A stretch of 64,000 bases of DNA from Planctomycetia bacterium (GTDB lineage: Bacteria > Planctomycetota > Planctomycetia > Pirellulales > PNKZ01), in NCBI GenBank assembly GCA_021413845.1, contig JAIOPP010000115.1:1-64000 (forward strand), in the 5' to 3' direction. Below are positions 27,038 through 36,286 of this stretch, in pieces. Made by a program: the position numbers and the translations under genes. The notes below the pieces were generated by a model. It was not told where the DNA came from and did not search any database. It was given only the letters and a program-made list of their open reading frames with translations. The stretch's first letter is position 1; every line of letters begins with the position of its first letter.

Positions 27038-29325
27038 GCCCGACGCTCGATGCTTTTCTTCGTTCATGGCCGTGGAATCCGTGGCTCGCGGCCGCGATGT
27101 TGCTGAATGCCGGGCTCTATCTTCGCGGTTGGCGCGTGCTGCGCCGTCGCGATCCGCGCCGCTGGACTTTCGGACGGCTCACAGCCTTCTTCGGCGGGCT
27201 TGCGGCGATCTACCTCGCGCTCGCTTCGCCGGTCGAACCGTTTGCGGCGCTGTTGTTGCAAGTTCACATGGTGCAGCACCTGCTGCTGATGATGGTGGCT
27301 CCGCCGCTCCTTTGGCTCGGTGCGCCGTTGCTGCCCATCGTGCGCGGTCTGCCGGAGCCTGTGCGCACGTACTGGGCGGCGCCGTTGCTGCGTCACCGGG
27401 GGTTGCGACGCTTGTTCTCGAAGTTGGTTTCGCCGTGGATCGCCGGGCCGGCGTACGTTGCGACAACTTGGTTCTGGCACTTTCCACGTAGCTACGAGTT
27501 GGCTTTAAGTCGCGATGATTGGCATTTCGCCGAGCACGTTTGCTTCATCTTGAGTGCGCTGTTTTTTTGGTATCCGATCGTGCGACCTTATCCCAGTCGG
27601 CCGCGCTGGTCGACTTGGCTGCTGCTGCCGTATCTGCTCTTGGCCGATATTCAAAATACGGTGCTTGCGGCATGGCTCACTTTTTCCGACAAGGTGCTCT
27701 ATCCCTACTACGAGCAAGTGCCGCGTATCGCCGGCATCTCGGCGCTCGAAGATCAAGCAACGGCCGGGGTGCTCATGTGGGTGCCGGGCTCCGTCGCTTT
27801 TCTGTTGCCGTTGTTCTGGATCGGACTACGGCTGCTCTTTCCGACATCGCCCGCATCAAAATCGCGACTGCAACTTCCGATTCTCCACGTGCCGCCGGCA
27901 ACGCCGCTGGATCTGCTGCGCATACCATTTCTAGGTTCGTTATTGCGTCGACGAGCGACGCGCCGCGCCGCGCAAGCGGCATTAGCTTTTTTAGCGATCA
28001 CGGTTATCTACGAGGGGCTCTACGGTCCGCAAATCGGGCCGATGAACTTGGCCGGCGTGTTGCCGTGGATTCATTGGCGCGGCGTTTTGATTCTCGGTTT
28101 GCTCATCGTCGGCAACGTATTTTGTTTCGCGTGTCCTTTCACGTTGCCACGAGCGCTGGCTCGGCGACTACTGCCGAACGGTCGAACCTGGCCGCGCTAC
28201 TTGCGCAGTAAATGGCTTGCCGTCGGGCTCACTCTGTTGTTCTTATGGAGCTACGAGGCATTCGCCTTATGGGACAGCCCCTGGCTCACGGCCTGGATCG
28301 CGCTTGCCTACTTCGTCGGAGCGTTCGTCATCGACTCCTGGTTTCGAGGAGCGCCGTTTTGCAAGTACGTTTGCCCGATCGGTCAGTTCAACTTCGTGCA
28401 ATCGCTCGTCTCGCCGCTCGAAGTAACTGTTCGTGAGCCGTCGCTGTGCCATTCTTGCCGCACGCACGACTGCATTCGGGGCAACGATGCCGCCGGGGGT
28501 TGCGAGTTGCACTTGTTTCAGCCACGAAAGATCGGAAATCTCGATTGCACGTTCTGCCTCGACTGCGTGCGCGCTTGCCCCCACGAGAATGTCGGGATCT
28601 TAGCCACCGTTCCAGGCCGAACGCTCTGGAGCGATCCGCTTCGTTCGGGCATCGGCCGACTTAGCCATCGGCCCGACCTTGCAACCCTCGTGCTGGTGCT
28701 CGTGTTCGGCGCGTTCGCCAATGCCGGGGGAATGGTGGCGCCGGTGGTCGAATGGCAAGACCGGTTGCGCGACTCTCTCCGCGGCGTTTCGCAATTGCTT
28801 GCGACGAGCGTTTACTATCTGGTGGCACTCATCGCCATACCGTCAGGGCTCGTCGTCGGTGCGGCTATGCTAAGCCGCACGCTGAGTCGATCGAAGGAAA
28901 GTATCCCGACCCTCATCGTTCGCTATTCGTATGCGTTTGTTCCGATCGGGTTCGGGATGTGGCTGGCACACTATAGTTTTCACTTCTTCACCAGCTACGA
29001 CACGATCATTCCCACGACGCAGCGTTTCGCCGCAGGCATCGGCTGGTTCAACTTCGGCGAACCTCAGTGGCAATACTCTTGCTGCCGGCCGGCCGTGGCG
29101 TGGATTCCGCAACTGGAAACGCTCATGCTCGATTGCGGCTGGCTGCTTTCGCTTTACACAGGCCTGCGCATCACCGAGGCTCATGCGACTGATAACAACC
29201 GCGCCACGCAAACCATCAAGGCATTCGCGCCTTGGGCGCTGCTGATCTCGCTATTATTCTTGGTAGGTGTGTGGATTATCTTTCAGCCGATGCAGATGCG
29301 CGGCACGCTTCCGGCCGGCGGCTAG
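27034..29325 (+). CDS. Fusion of caa3-type CtaG assembly factor and NapH/CcoG-like polyferredoxin
   Basis: A 763-residue multi-helix protein; its ATG overlaps the cytochrome b stop by four bases. Residues 1-270 match the caa3-oxidase assembly factor CtaG (HMVQHLLLMMVAPPLLWLGAP at about 78-98, WFWHFP, DIQNTVLAAWL). Residues about 300-530 match membrane polyferredoxins: CFACP (C364, C367), CKYVCPIGQ (C443, C447), then a cluster set C472, C475, C480, C490 and a full 4Fe-4S set C505, C508, C511, C515 followed by PHENV. Four to five further helices end the protein, including CC at 683-684 and a histidine pair region near 646-650. CtaG helps build the copper centre; polyferredoxins of this type handle electrons or copper. 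Joining both suggests a reductive metallation factor (inference). Confidence 0.85.
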   Translation: MSPTLDAFLRSWPWNPWLAAAMLLNAGLYLRGWRVLRRRDPRRWTFGRLTAFFGGLAAIYLALASPVEPFAALLLQVHMVQHLLLMMVAPPLLWLGAPLLPIVRGLPEPVRTYWAAPLLRHRGLRRLFSKLVSPWIAGPAYVATTWFWHFPRSYELALSRDDWHFAEHVCFILSALFFWYPIVRPYPSRPRWSTWLLLPYLLLADIQNTVLAAWLTFSDKVLYPYYEQVPRIAGISALEDQATAGVLMWVPGSVAFLLPLFWIGLRLLFPTSPASKSRLQLPILHVPPATPLDLLRIPFLGSLLRRRATRRAAQAALAFLAITVIYEGLYGPQIGPMNLAGVLPWIHWRGVLILGLLIVGNVFCFACPFTLPRALARRLLPNGRTWPRYLRSKWLAVGLTLLFLWSYEAFALWDSPWLTAWIALAYFVGAFVIDSWFRGAPFCKYVCPIGQFNFVQSLVSPLEVTVREPSLCHSCRTHDCIRGNDAAGGCELHLFQPRKIGNLDCTFCLDCVRACPHENVGILATVPGRTLWSDPLRSGIGRLSHRPDLATLVLVLVFGAFANAGGMVAPVVEWQDRLRDSLRGVSQLLATSVYYLVALIAIPSGLVVGAAMLSRTLSRSKESIPTLIVRYSYAFVPIGFGMWLAHYSFHFFTSYDTIIPTTQRFAAGIGWFNFGEPQWQYSCCRPAVAWIPQLETLMLDCGWLLSLYTGLRITEAHATDNNRATQTIKAFAPWALLISLLFLVGVWIIFQPMQMRGTLPAGG

Positions 29326-29354
29326 GCGTCTTCAAATTAGATTCGTTCGATACC

Positions 29355-29903
29355 ATGCACTCGCCGGCTTCTATTTCGATTTTGGTTTGCATCTTGTTCG
29401 GCCCGCTATGCGGCATCTTGCAGGCCGATGGTGGGACGCTCCGGCTCGTCGAGCAACAAGGGAAATACCGAGTCTCGATCTTCACGTCGCCGAATCCGTT
29501 GCGAGCCGGACCTGTCGACATCAGCCTGTTCGTGCAAGAGGCCGACACCGCGCAACCCGTGCCGGAGGCACAAGCGACGGTCATCGTGACACCGAGCGAC
29601 GGCGTCGGCCCCTCCTCGCAAAGCCCGGCCACGACGGAAGCCGCGACGAATAAGCTTTTGCGAGCCGCGTTGTTCGACCTTCCGACGGCAAATAAATGGG
29701 ATGTCGAAATTCAATGTGAAGTCGACCGCGAACGGATCGTCGGGCGTTTCACGATGGAAACCGTGGAACCGCTGCCGGCGTGGCTTAGCGTTTGGCCTTG
29801 GTTCTGTTGGCCGCTCGTCGCGATTTTTCTTTTCGGCTTGCACCGGCTATTCGTCGCTCGCAAGCCGGCGGGTCGAGATCGAACGCCGCATCGTGTAAGT
29901 TAA
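29355..29903 (+). CDS. Small membrane-anchored periplasmic protein, FixH/YtkA-like (tentative)
   Basis: The ATG at 29355 gives 182 residues with a Sec signal (SISILVCILFGPLCGILQ). A beta-rich domain follows (YRVSIFTSPNPLRAGPVDISLFV), resembling the FixH/YtkA immunoglobulin-like fold by pattern only. A C-terminal helix (SVWPWFCWPLVAIFLFGLHRLF) anchors it in the membrane. An earlier start at 29232 lies inside the preceding gene. It follows the CtaG fusion by 29 bases and is the last gene of the respiratory block. FixH-like proteins assist copper or oxidase assembly, which would fit, but similarity is weak and no metal-binding motif is visible. Confidence 0.62.
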   Translation: MHSPASISILVCILFGPLCGILQADGGTLRLVEQQGKYRVSIFTSPNPLRAGPVDISLFVQEADTAQPVPEAQATVIVTPSDGVGPSSQSPATTEAATNKLLRAALFDLPTANKWDVEIQCEVDRERIVGRFTMETVEPLPAWLSVWPWFCWPLVAIFLFGLHRLFVARKPAGRDRTPHRVS

Positions 29904-29969
29904 CGGCGAACAAGAAACCTCTCCTGCTGTATGCCTGCAGGAATTTATACCGATAAGCGAGTTGATGCT

Positions 29970-30740
29970 ATGGATCGAAAAGTTGCGATCGTCACCGGCG
30001 CGGGCTCCGGAATCGGCCGTGCCGCGGCGCTGGCATTGTTTCGCGAAGGTTATTGCGTGGCCCTCGCCGGACGCCGGGCCGAAGCGCTGGCGGGAAGCAT
30101 CGCACTGGCCGCAACGTCGACCACGACGGCGAAAGACATCGAACGCCTCTTGGCGATTCCGACCGACGTTACCGAACCCACCGAAGTTCGAACATTGTTC
30201 GAGCAAACGGTCGCGCGTTTCGGTCGCGTCGATCTGCTGTTTAACAACGCGGGGACCGGTGCTCCCCCGATACCGCTCGATGAGTTGACGATCGAGCAAT
30301 GGCGGCGCGTCGTCGACGTCAACCTTACGGGCCCGTTCCTTTGTACTCGCGAGGCGTTTCGCGTGATGAAGGCGCAATCGCCATGCGGCGGGCGGATCAT
30401 CAACAACGGTTCGATCTCGGCCCATACTCCGCGTCCTAACTCCGCGCCTTACACCGCGACCAAGCACGCGATCACGGGCCTCACCAAATCGACGGCGCTC
30501 GACGGCCGAAAGTGGAACATCGCGTGCGGCCAGATCGACATCGGCAACGCCGCTACGGAAATGACCGCTCGCATGAGCGGCGGAGTGTTGCAAGCCGATG
30601 GCCGCACCGCTCCGGAGCCGACGATGAACGTCGACAACGTGGCCCGTTCGATCGTTTACATGGCCGGCCTTCCGCTCGACGCGAATGCGTTGTTCCTTAC
30701 GGTCATGGCTACGCAAATGCCGTTTGTCGGCCGCGGATAA
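29970..30740 (+). CDS. Short-chain dehydrogenase/reductase (SDR)
   Basis: The ATG at 29970 places the first beta strand right at the N-terminus ([14 protein letters not shown]); an in-frame ATG at 29931 would add 13 residues. The 256-residue protein has all classical SDR elements: TGAGSGIG for NAD(P), NNAG at about 92, the catalytic serine in NNGSIS, and Y-T-A-T-K in the active site. It is cytoplasmic, with no signal. The specific alcohol or sugar substrate cannot be told. It precedes the copper amine oxidase gene by 67 bases in the same direction, so it might process the aldehyde or a related product (inference only). Confidence 0.9.
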   Translation: MDRKVAIVTGAGSGIGRAAALALFREGYCVALAGRRAEALAGSIALAATSTTTAKDIERLLAIPTDVTEPTEVRTLFEQTVARFGRVDLLFNNAGTGAPPIPLDELTIEQWRRVVDVNLTGPFLCTREAFRVMKAQSPCGGRIINNGSISAHTPRPNSAPYTATKHAITGLTKSTALDGRKWNIACGQIDIGNAATEMTARMSGGVLQADGRTAPEPTMNVDNVARSIVYMAGLPLDANALFLTVMATQMPFVGRG

Positions 30741-30807
30741 CTCGAACTCTCCACGGTTCTCTGCTTGCTAACAAGACGCAGTCGGCATCTCCAAAGGAAA
30801 TCGTCGA

Positions 30808-32862
30808 ATGAACCACGAACCGGATCGCGATCGCTCGCTCGATGGCATTCTTTCTCGCCGGACTTTCTTTCGCGGTTCCTTGCTAGCCGCCGGAGCGTTA
30901 GCGCTCACGGAGTTGAACGAAGATTCTACGCATGCCGCCGACGAAGCGATAAAGCCTACGAACACGAAGCCGAGCAATCCGCATCCGCTCGACCCGTTGT
31001 CGCCGACGGAGATCGGGCGAGCGGTGGAGATCGTACGTGCGAGTTATCCCACACCGAAAGACTTGCGATTCGTCACCGTGACGTTGCGCGAGCCCAGCAA
31101 GCAAATCGTCAGGGAGCACGGTCCAAAAAAGGCGATTCCAAGAGAAGCCTTCTTGATCTTGCTCGATACTTCCATCGGGAAAGCGATGGAAGCGATCGTC
31201 GACTTGCGACAAGAGAAGCTCGTGTCGTTCGACAAGCTACCCCATGCCGTGCAACCGCCGATCATGGCCGATGAGTTCGCCGAGTGCGAGGAGGCCGTGA
31301 AACGCTCGCCCGAGTTTCTCGCGGCTCTCAAGAAACGAGGCATCGACGATGTGAAACTCGTGATGGTCGATCCTTGGTCTGCCGGAATCTACGGCACCGA
31401 ATTGCCCGAAGACGCAGGCAAGCGTTTATCTCGCGCTCTCTGTTGGGTTCGTTCGGAAGTGAACGACAACGGATATGCTCGGCCGCTGGACGGTGTGATT
31501 GCGGTGGTCGATCTCAACAAGATGGAAGTCTTGCGAATTGAAGATTACGGCGTCGTGCCGCTGCCGCCCGAAAGCGGCAACTGGGCGCGCGAATATCTTC
31601 GCGACGTGCGACAAGATCTTAAACCGCTGGAGATCACGCAGCCGCAGGGGCCGAGCTTTACGGTCGACGGTTACGAAGTCGCTTGGCAGAAGTGGAAGTT
31701 CCGGATCGGCTTCACGCCGCGCGAAGGACTGGTGCTCCACACGCTGAGCTACGCCGACGGCGATCGCGAACGAGCGATCTTGGCTCGCGCGAGCGTTTGC
31801 GAAATGGTCGTCCCTTACGGAGATCCCGCCGAACGCCACTTTCGCAAAAACGCTTTCGATATCGGTGAGTACGGTATCGGCACGATGGCGAATTCGCTCC
31901 AACTCGGCTGCGATTGCTTAGGCTCGATGCGCTACTTCGACGCACATATGACCGACAGTCGCGGGCAGCCGCTCACGATCAAAAACGCGATCTGCCTGCA
32001 TGAGGAAGATTCCGGATTGCTATGGAAGCACACCGACTGGCGCACCGGTTCGAGCGAAACTCGCCGCTCGCGACGGCTCTCAGCGTCGTTCATCGCCACG
32101 GTCGGCAACTATGAATACGGCTTCTTTTGGTATCTCTATCAAGACGGCTCGCTTCAATGCGAAGTGAAGCTGACGGGAATCATGAACACCACGGCGCTGA
32201 AGCCCGGCGAGCAGCCGGAGTACGGCGTCGAGATCGCCCCGCAACTCAATGCCCCCTTTCACCAGCATGTGTTTGCCGCACGACTCGACATGAGCATCGA
32301 CGGCGCGGAGAACTCGGTATACGAAGTGAACGCGGTTCGCATTCCGCGCGGGTCGGACAACCCGCACGGCAACGCATTTCGCGCCGAAGAAACGCTGCTG
32401 AAAACCGAGCAACAAGCGAAGCGGATGGTCAACGGAGCGGCCGGCCGCTTCTGGCGAATCGTCAATCCCGGCAAGAAGAATCGCCTAGGGCGTTCGGTCG
32501 GCTATCGCTTGGTGACGGGCGAGAATTGCCCGATCTTGGTACAGCCCGATGCCGCCGTGATGAAACGGGCGGGCTTTCTCGCCAGCAATCTGTGGGTCAC
32601 TCCCTATCGAACGGAAGAACGTTATCCTTCTGGCGAGTATCCCAATCAAAATCCCGGCGGCGACGGGCTCCCGAAATGGACCGCGAACGATCGGCAGATC
32701 GAAAACACCGACCTCGTCGTGTGGTACGTGTTCGGGCACAACCACGTTCCTCGTCCCGAAGATTGGCCCGTCATGCCGGTCTCGACGATCGGCTTCATGC
32801 TCAAGCCCGATGGATTCTTCGAGCGCAATCCGGCCATGGACGTTCCTTCTCCGACGAAGTAA
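30808..32862 (+). CDS. Copper-containing primary amine oxidase, Tat-exported
   Basis: A 684-residue protein with AAAGGA nine bases before the ATG. A twin-arginine leader (LSRRTFFRGSLLAAGALAL, about 16-34) indicates export in folded form. The copper amine oxidase catalytic domain is clear: the topaquinone precursor Tyr435 in GNYEYG, the catalytic base D351 in AFDIGEYG, and copper ligands H485 and H487 (FHQHVFAARLD) with H646 in GHNHVPRPEDWP. The enzyme would oxidise a primary amine to aldehyde, ammonia and hydrogen peroxide. N2/N3-type domains precede it (about 65-270). The length is normal for bacterial members. A beta-lactamase-like gene follows in the same frame. Confidence 0.94.
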   Translation: MNHEPDRDRSLDGILSRRTFFRGSLLAAGALALTELNEDSTHAADEAIKPTNTKPSNPHPLDPLSPTEIGRAVEIVRASYPTPKDLRFVTVTLREPSKQIVREHGPKKAIPREAFLILLDTSIGKAMEAIVDLRQEKLVSFDKLPHAVQPPIMADEFAECEEAVKRSPEFLAALKKRGIDDVKLVMVDPWSAGIYGTELPEDAGKRLSRALCWVRSEVNDNGYARPLDGVIAVVDLNKMEVLRIEDYGVVPLPPESGNWAREYLRDVRQDLKPLEITQPQGPSFTVDGYEVAWQKWKFRIGFTPREGLVLHTLSYADGDRERAILARASVCEMVVPYGDPAERHFRKNAFDIGEYGIGTMANSLQLGCDCLGSMRYFDAHMTDSRGQPLTIKNAICLHEEDSGLLWKHTDWRTGSSETRRSRRLSASFIATVGNYEYGFFWYLYQDGSLQCEVKLTGIMNTTALKPGEQPEYGVEIAPQLNAPFHQHVFAARLDMSIDGAENSVYEVNAVRIPRGSDNPHGNAFRAEETLLKTEQQAKRMVNGAAGRFWRIVNPGKKNRLGRSVGYRLVTGENCPILVQPDAAVMKRAGFLASNLWVTPYRTEERYPSGEYPNQNPGGDGLPKWTANDRQIENTDLVVWYVFGHNHVPRPEDWPVMPVSTIGFMLKPDGFFERNPAMDVPSPTK

Positions 32863-32925
32863 TCGGATTGCGTTCTGGCATCGTTTGAAATCACCGAGCC
32901 CTCGTTCTCGTATCGGAGCCTCATC

Positions 32926-33858
32926 ATCGCTACCAACTTCGTTTCTCGCCGAGATGTGATCGGTCTCGGTGCGCTGACCGCCTGCGGATTTGCGGCAAGC
33001 GAGCTGCCGGCCGACGACACGGCCGTTCCAAAGCCGGGATTGGAAAAAGAGTTGGCTCAGTTGGAAGAGACCTGGGCCGGAAGCTTTTCGATCGAAGCGC
33101 AGCGTCTCGACGCGCCGGGCCATTTCGCACTCCGACCGAACACGATTCTGCCGACCGCCAGCACCTGCAAGCTGTTCGTGCTTTGCGAACTGTTTCGGCA
33201 AGCGGAAGCCGGCATCGTCGACCTAAATGCCCCCCTCACATGGAAACCGGAGCATCATCGCACCGGCGACGGGGTGTTGCGGGCGATGATTCCCGGTCAG
33301 GAGTTATCGGCTCACAACATGGCGATCCTGATGACGGTCTTGAGCGACAACATCGCAACGGCCGTGCTGGTCGACCTGCTCGGTCCGGACAATATCGGCC
33401 GGAGCATGAAGACTTGGAAGCTGGACGACAGCGATTTCTTCGAGGGGCTTCCGGCCGGCTCTCGCGCCGCGCAGATGAAACAGCCCGTTAGCACGGCACA
33501 CGATCTCTGTTCGCTCATCACGCGGATTTATCGAAAAGACATTTTGACTGCGAAGTCGTGCGAAGAGATTATTCGCATCTTGCGCGCTCAGCGTTGCAAC
33601 GACATGCTCGCGAGATACATTCCCGTCGGCGAAGACTGGGGCAACGCCCCGACCTGGATTGCGAACAAAACCGGTTACGGCGAGTGCCGCGTGGAAGTCG
33701 GCATCGTGAAGAGCGCCGTACTGACGATGTCGCTCAGCGTGTTTTTTAAGCCGCACAAGTCGCCACCGCACCGGCTGAAAAGCATGTCCGATTATCCACC
33801 CGTCCTGGCCGTGGCGCATGCCTGCCAAGCGGTGTACGAACACTTTGCAACTGCGTAG
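32926..33858 (+). CDS. Class A beta-lactamase-like serine hydrolase; start uncertain (possibly ATC)
   Basis: The first standard start in frame is the GTG at 32956, but the codons just before it read NFVSRRDV, completing a Tat leader (SRRDVIGLGALTA). No ATG, GTG or TTG lies between the preceding stop (32860-32862) and that GTG. GGAG at 32915-32918 is seven bases before an ATC at 32926, which I use as a provisional start. Counting from the GTG, the serine hydrolase motifs are S69-T-C-K72, S130-D-N132 and K238-T-G240, spaced as in class A beta-lactamases. A glutamate at 163 lies near the expected general-base position, but the ExxLN pattern is absent. It may hydrolyse a beta-lactam, another amide or an ester. 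It ends convergently, five bases from a DUF1501 gene. Confidence 0.75.
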   Translation: MATNFVSRRDVIGLGALTACGFAASELPADDTAVPKPGLEKELAQLEETWAGSFSIEAQRLDAPGHFALRPNTILPTASTCKLFVLCELFRQAEAGIVDLNAPLTWKPEHHRTGDGVLRAMIPGQELSAHNMAILMTVLSDNIATAVLVDLLGPDNIGRSMKTWKLDDSDFFEGLPAGSRAAQMKQPVSTAHDLCSLITRIYRKDILTAKSCEEIIRILRAQRCNDMLARYIPVGEDWGNAPTWIANKTGYGECRVEVGIVKSAVLTMSLSVFFKPHKSPPHRLKSMSDYPPVLAVAHACQAVYEHFATA

Positions 33859-33862
33859 GCGG

Positions 33863-35278
33863 CTATGCCATGAGCGGCTGAATCGGCTCGCCGGATTGCA
33901 CGACGGCGGCGACGTCGCTCGGCAAGTTTCTGTCGAGTCGCAGTTGTCCCAAGTCGAACATCGTATGCATGATCGTCGACAGGAGATGCGACGGGGTATA
34001 CGGCTCCGTGGCAGGGCGGGAAGCGTTCGAGTCGGAGCGGCCGACCACTTTTCCCATGTTCAATCCGCCACCGTAGACCAGCAGAGGCGTGAGTTCGCCG
34101 TAGTGGTCTCGTCCGCCGTTGGTGTTGATGCGTGGCGTGCGCCCCATCTCGCCTGTGACGACAAGCAGCACTTTGTCTTGCAATCCGCGAGCTTCGCAAT
34201 CTTCGATGAACGCGGCCACGGCATGATCGACTTGGGGGCCGAGCCAGTTCATGCCGTTCAGTCCCTTAGGGCTGTTGCCGTTGCTGTGCATGTCCCAACC
34301 GCAATCGGAGACCGTGACGAAGCCGCAACCGGATTCGACGAGTCGCCGAGCGAGCAGCATTTGCCGGCCGAGCAAATTCGTCGAGCGTTGCATATCGCCC
34401 CAGCGGCGCACGTCTTCGTTGCGAAAGCAATGGCTCGTGTCGTAACGAGCAAGCGACTTCGGATCTTCGTTCGCCAAATCGAACGCCTTGGCGACTCCGC
34501 CTGTGATGACGTCGTACGCCTGTTGCTGCAATCGATCGAAGCCGTCGATGCGGCCGCTCACGTCCATCCGTCGCTTGAGCACGTCTAAGCCGGTGAGTAA
34601 CGCGCGACGATCGGAGAAACGATCGGCGGAAATCGCCAACTGCATGTCTTGCTGCAAGGGCCCGCCGCCGCTCGGGCTGAAGGCCTGATAGTTCGCTCCC
34701 AAAGAGCCCGGCTGCGTGAGGCCCGGGAGGTGCCCGGTCTCGAAGTTGCGTCCGATCTTGAAGTCGGGCGGAGCGACGGCTTCGGGCAGAACGAGCGTAT
34801 GGGTCGGCGCGCCGGTATAAGGATGGTTCGTGCCGACGACGCGCGAGTAGAGTGCGCCGAGCGCGGCCTTGGTCGAATTGCCGGCCGTCGTGACGGAATC
34901 GTATTCGTGTCCGCCGTTCTTCGATTGAAACGTCCGTACGACGGAAAACTTCTTCGCCAATCGCGCGAGTTGCGGAAAGGTGCCGCCGAAGGTGATACCC
35001 GGATGGGCCGTATCGACTTCACCCATGATGCTGCGAAATTCCGCCGGAGCGGTCATCTTCGGGTCGAACAGTTCGATATGCGAAGGTCCGCCCCCTAAGA
35101 ACAGCAGCACGACCGAGCGGCCGGTCGCGTAAGGCTTAAGCACGTCGGCCGCCCAAGCATCGCGCCCTGCAAGGCCGGGCATCGCCGCTCCGAACAAACT
35201 CATCGCCCCTACGCGTAGAAAATCACGGCGATGTACGCCGCCGCCCGGCGATCGATACGGCTCGGAGATCGATAACAT
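33863..35278 (-). CDS. DUF1501 family protein, Tat signal
   Basis: A 471-residue DUF1501 protein with a Tat leader (VHRRDFLRVGAMSLFG). Hallmarks in order: GGGPSHIELFDPKMTAP, HPGITFGGTFPQLA, a repeated RLVESGCGFVTVSDCGWDMH segment (seen as GWDMHSN), TGEMGRTPRIN and GRDHYGELTP. Compared with the other copies it lacks the extra loop before the last motif. Exported, function unproven. It is convergent with the beta-lactamase-like gene and shares no clear operon; an aldo/keto reductase on the same strand lies 177 bases upstream. Confidence 0.88.
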   Translation of the reverse strand: MLSISEPYRSPGGGVHRRDFLRVGAMSLFGAAMPGLAGRDAWAADVLKPYATGRSVVLLFLGGGPSHIELFDPKMTAPAEFRSIMGEVDTAHPGITFGGTFPQLARLAKKFSVVRTFQSKNGGHEYDSVTTAGNSTKAALGALYSRVVGTNHPYTGAPTHTLVLPEAVAPPDFKIGRNFETGHLPGLTQPGSLGANYQAFSPSGGGPLQQDMQLAISADRFSDRRALLTGLDVLKRRMDVSGRIDGFDRLQQQAYDVITGGVAKAFDLANEDPKSLARYDTSHCFRNEDVRRWGDMQRSTNLLGRQMLLARRLVESGCGFVTVSDCGWDMHSNGNSPKGLNGMNWLGPQVDHAVAAFIEDCEARGLQDKVLLVVTGEMGRTPRINTNGGRDHYGELTPLLVYGGGLNMGKVVGRSDSNASRPATEPYTPSHLLSTIMHTMFDLGQLRLDRNLPSDVAAVVQSGEPIQPLMA

Positions 35279-35455
35279 GGCGAGTATTCCGAAGAGGGAG
35301 GCATTCAGGCGGGAGTCGAGCGGGGAACTGTATCATCATCTAATCCACCCCTTCGTAGCAATCGTATTTTCCGGCTCCGCGTCTCGACCCTTCGCCGCAG
35401 GCCTGTCAAAGCCGATTTATTCGGAATGCTGGGCGACAAGTCGAGCTCGGTCGAT

Positions 35456-36286
35456 TCATGAAACGCCGGCCGAGAGCTGGGCAAACTCCTCGTCGGAAAG
35501 AGAGACGCTTGCAGCCGCGAGGTTCTCCTCCAGGTGCGCGATCGAAGTCGTGCCGGGAATGACGATGATATTGGGTGCCCGTCGTAGCAACCAAGCCAGT
35601 GCGCCGCGTGTGCCGGCGAGCGGGGCTTGCGGGGCGAAGGGCTTGGCGGCAAGCGGACCCCAGGGGAGATAGGCGATCTCGTGCCGAGCGCAATAGTCGA
35701 CGACCGGATCGTCGGCCCGCTCGACCAAGTTGTAACGATTCTGCACCGACACGATCGGCACGATGCCGCGTGCTTCCTCGATCTGCGCCAGTGAGACGTT
35801 CGACAGCCCGACGTGTCGCAGCTTCCCTTCGCGACGCAAATCCGCCAACGTACCGACGCTCTCTGCGAACGGGACCTGCGGATCAGGGCGATGCAACTGA
35901 TAAAGATCGATCCGTTCGATGCGTAGCAACTTCAAGCTTTCTTCGCAGCGACGACGAAGAACCTCCGGCCGACCATCGGCGAAGACCTTGTCGGGCGCCG
36001 TCTTCTCGACGCCCCCTTTCGTTGCGATCACGACGTCGGCTGCGTAAGGAGCGAGCGCTTCACCGATCAACTCCTCATTGCACGACGGACCATAGGCATG
36101 CGCCGTGTCGATGAAGTTGATTCCGAGTTCGATGGCCCGACGCAGGAGCCTTTTGCCGGCTTCCCAATCGGGATACCGACCGAAATTTCCCGGCTGCGCG
36201 CATAACCGCATGGCACCGTAGCCGAACCGATGGACGCGTAAGTCGCCATCGAGAAGAAACGTCGTATTCATCAGCCGAGATTTCAT
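35456..36286 (-). CDS. Aldo/keto reductase
   Basis: A 276-residue protein from the ATG at 36286; ATG 36271 (five codons in) is equally possible, and the open frame to 36376 adds residues not typical of the family. It has the (beta/alpha)8 aldo/keto reductase signatures: DTAHAYGPS with the catalytic Asp and Tyr, the Lys in VVIATKGG, and the His in LYQLHRPDP. The C-terminal IVIPGTTSIAHLEEN segment is the NADPH-binding part. It is cytoplasmic and would reduce an aldehyde or ketone with NADPH; substrate unknown. On the minus strand between a DUF1501 gene and an outer-membrane protein gene, with about 120 bases on the upstream side. Confidence 0.9.
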   Translation of the reverse strand: MKSRLMNTTFLLDGDLRVHRFGYGAMRLCAQPGNFGRYPDWEAGKRLLRRAIELGINFIDTAHAYGPSCNEELIGEALAPYAADVVIATKGGVEKTAPDKVFADGRPEVLRRRCEESLKLLRIERIDLYQLHRPDPQVPFAESVGTLADLRREGKLRHVGLSNVSLAQIEEARGIVPIVSVQNRYNLVERADDPVVDYCARHEIAYLPWGPLAAKPFAPQAPLAGTRGALAWLLRRAPNIIVIPGTTSIAHLEENLAAASVSLSDEEFAQLSAGVS

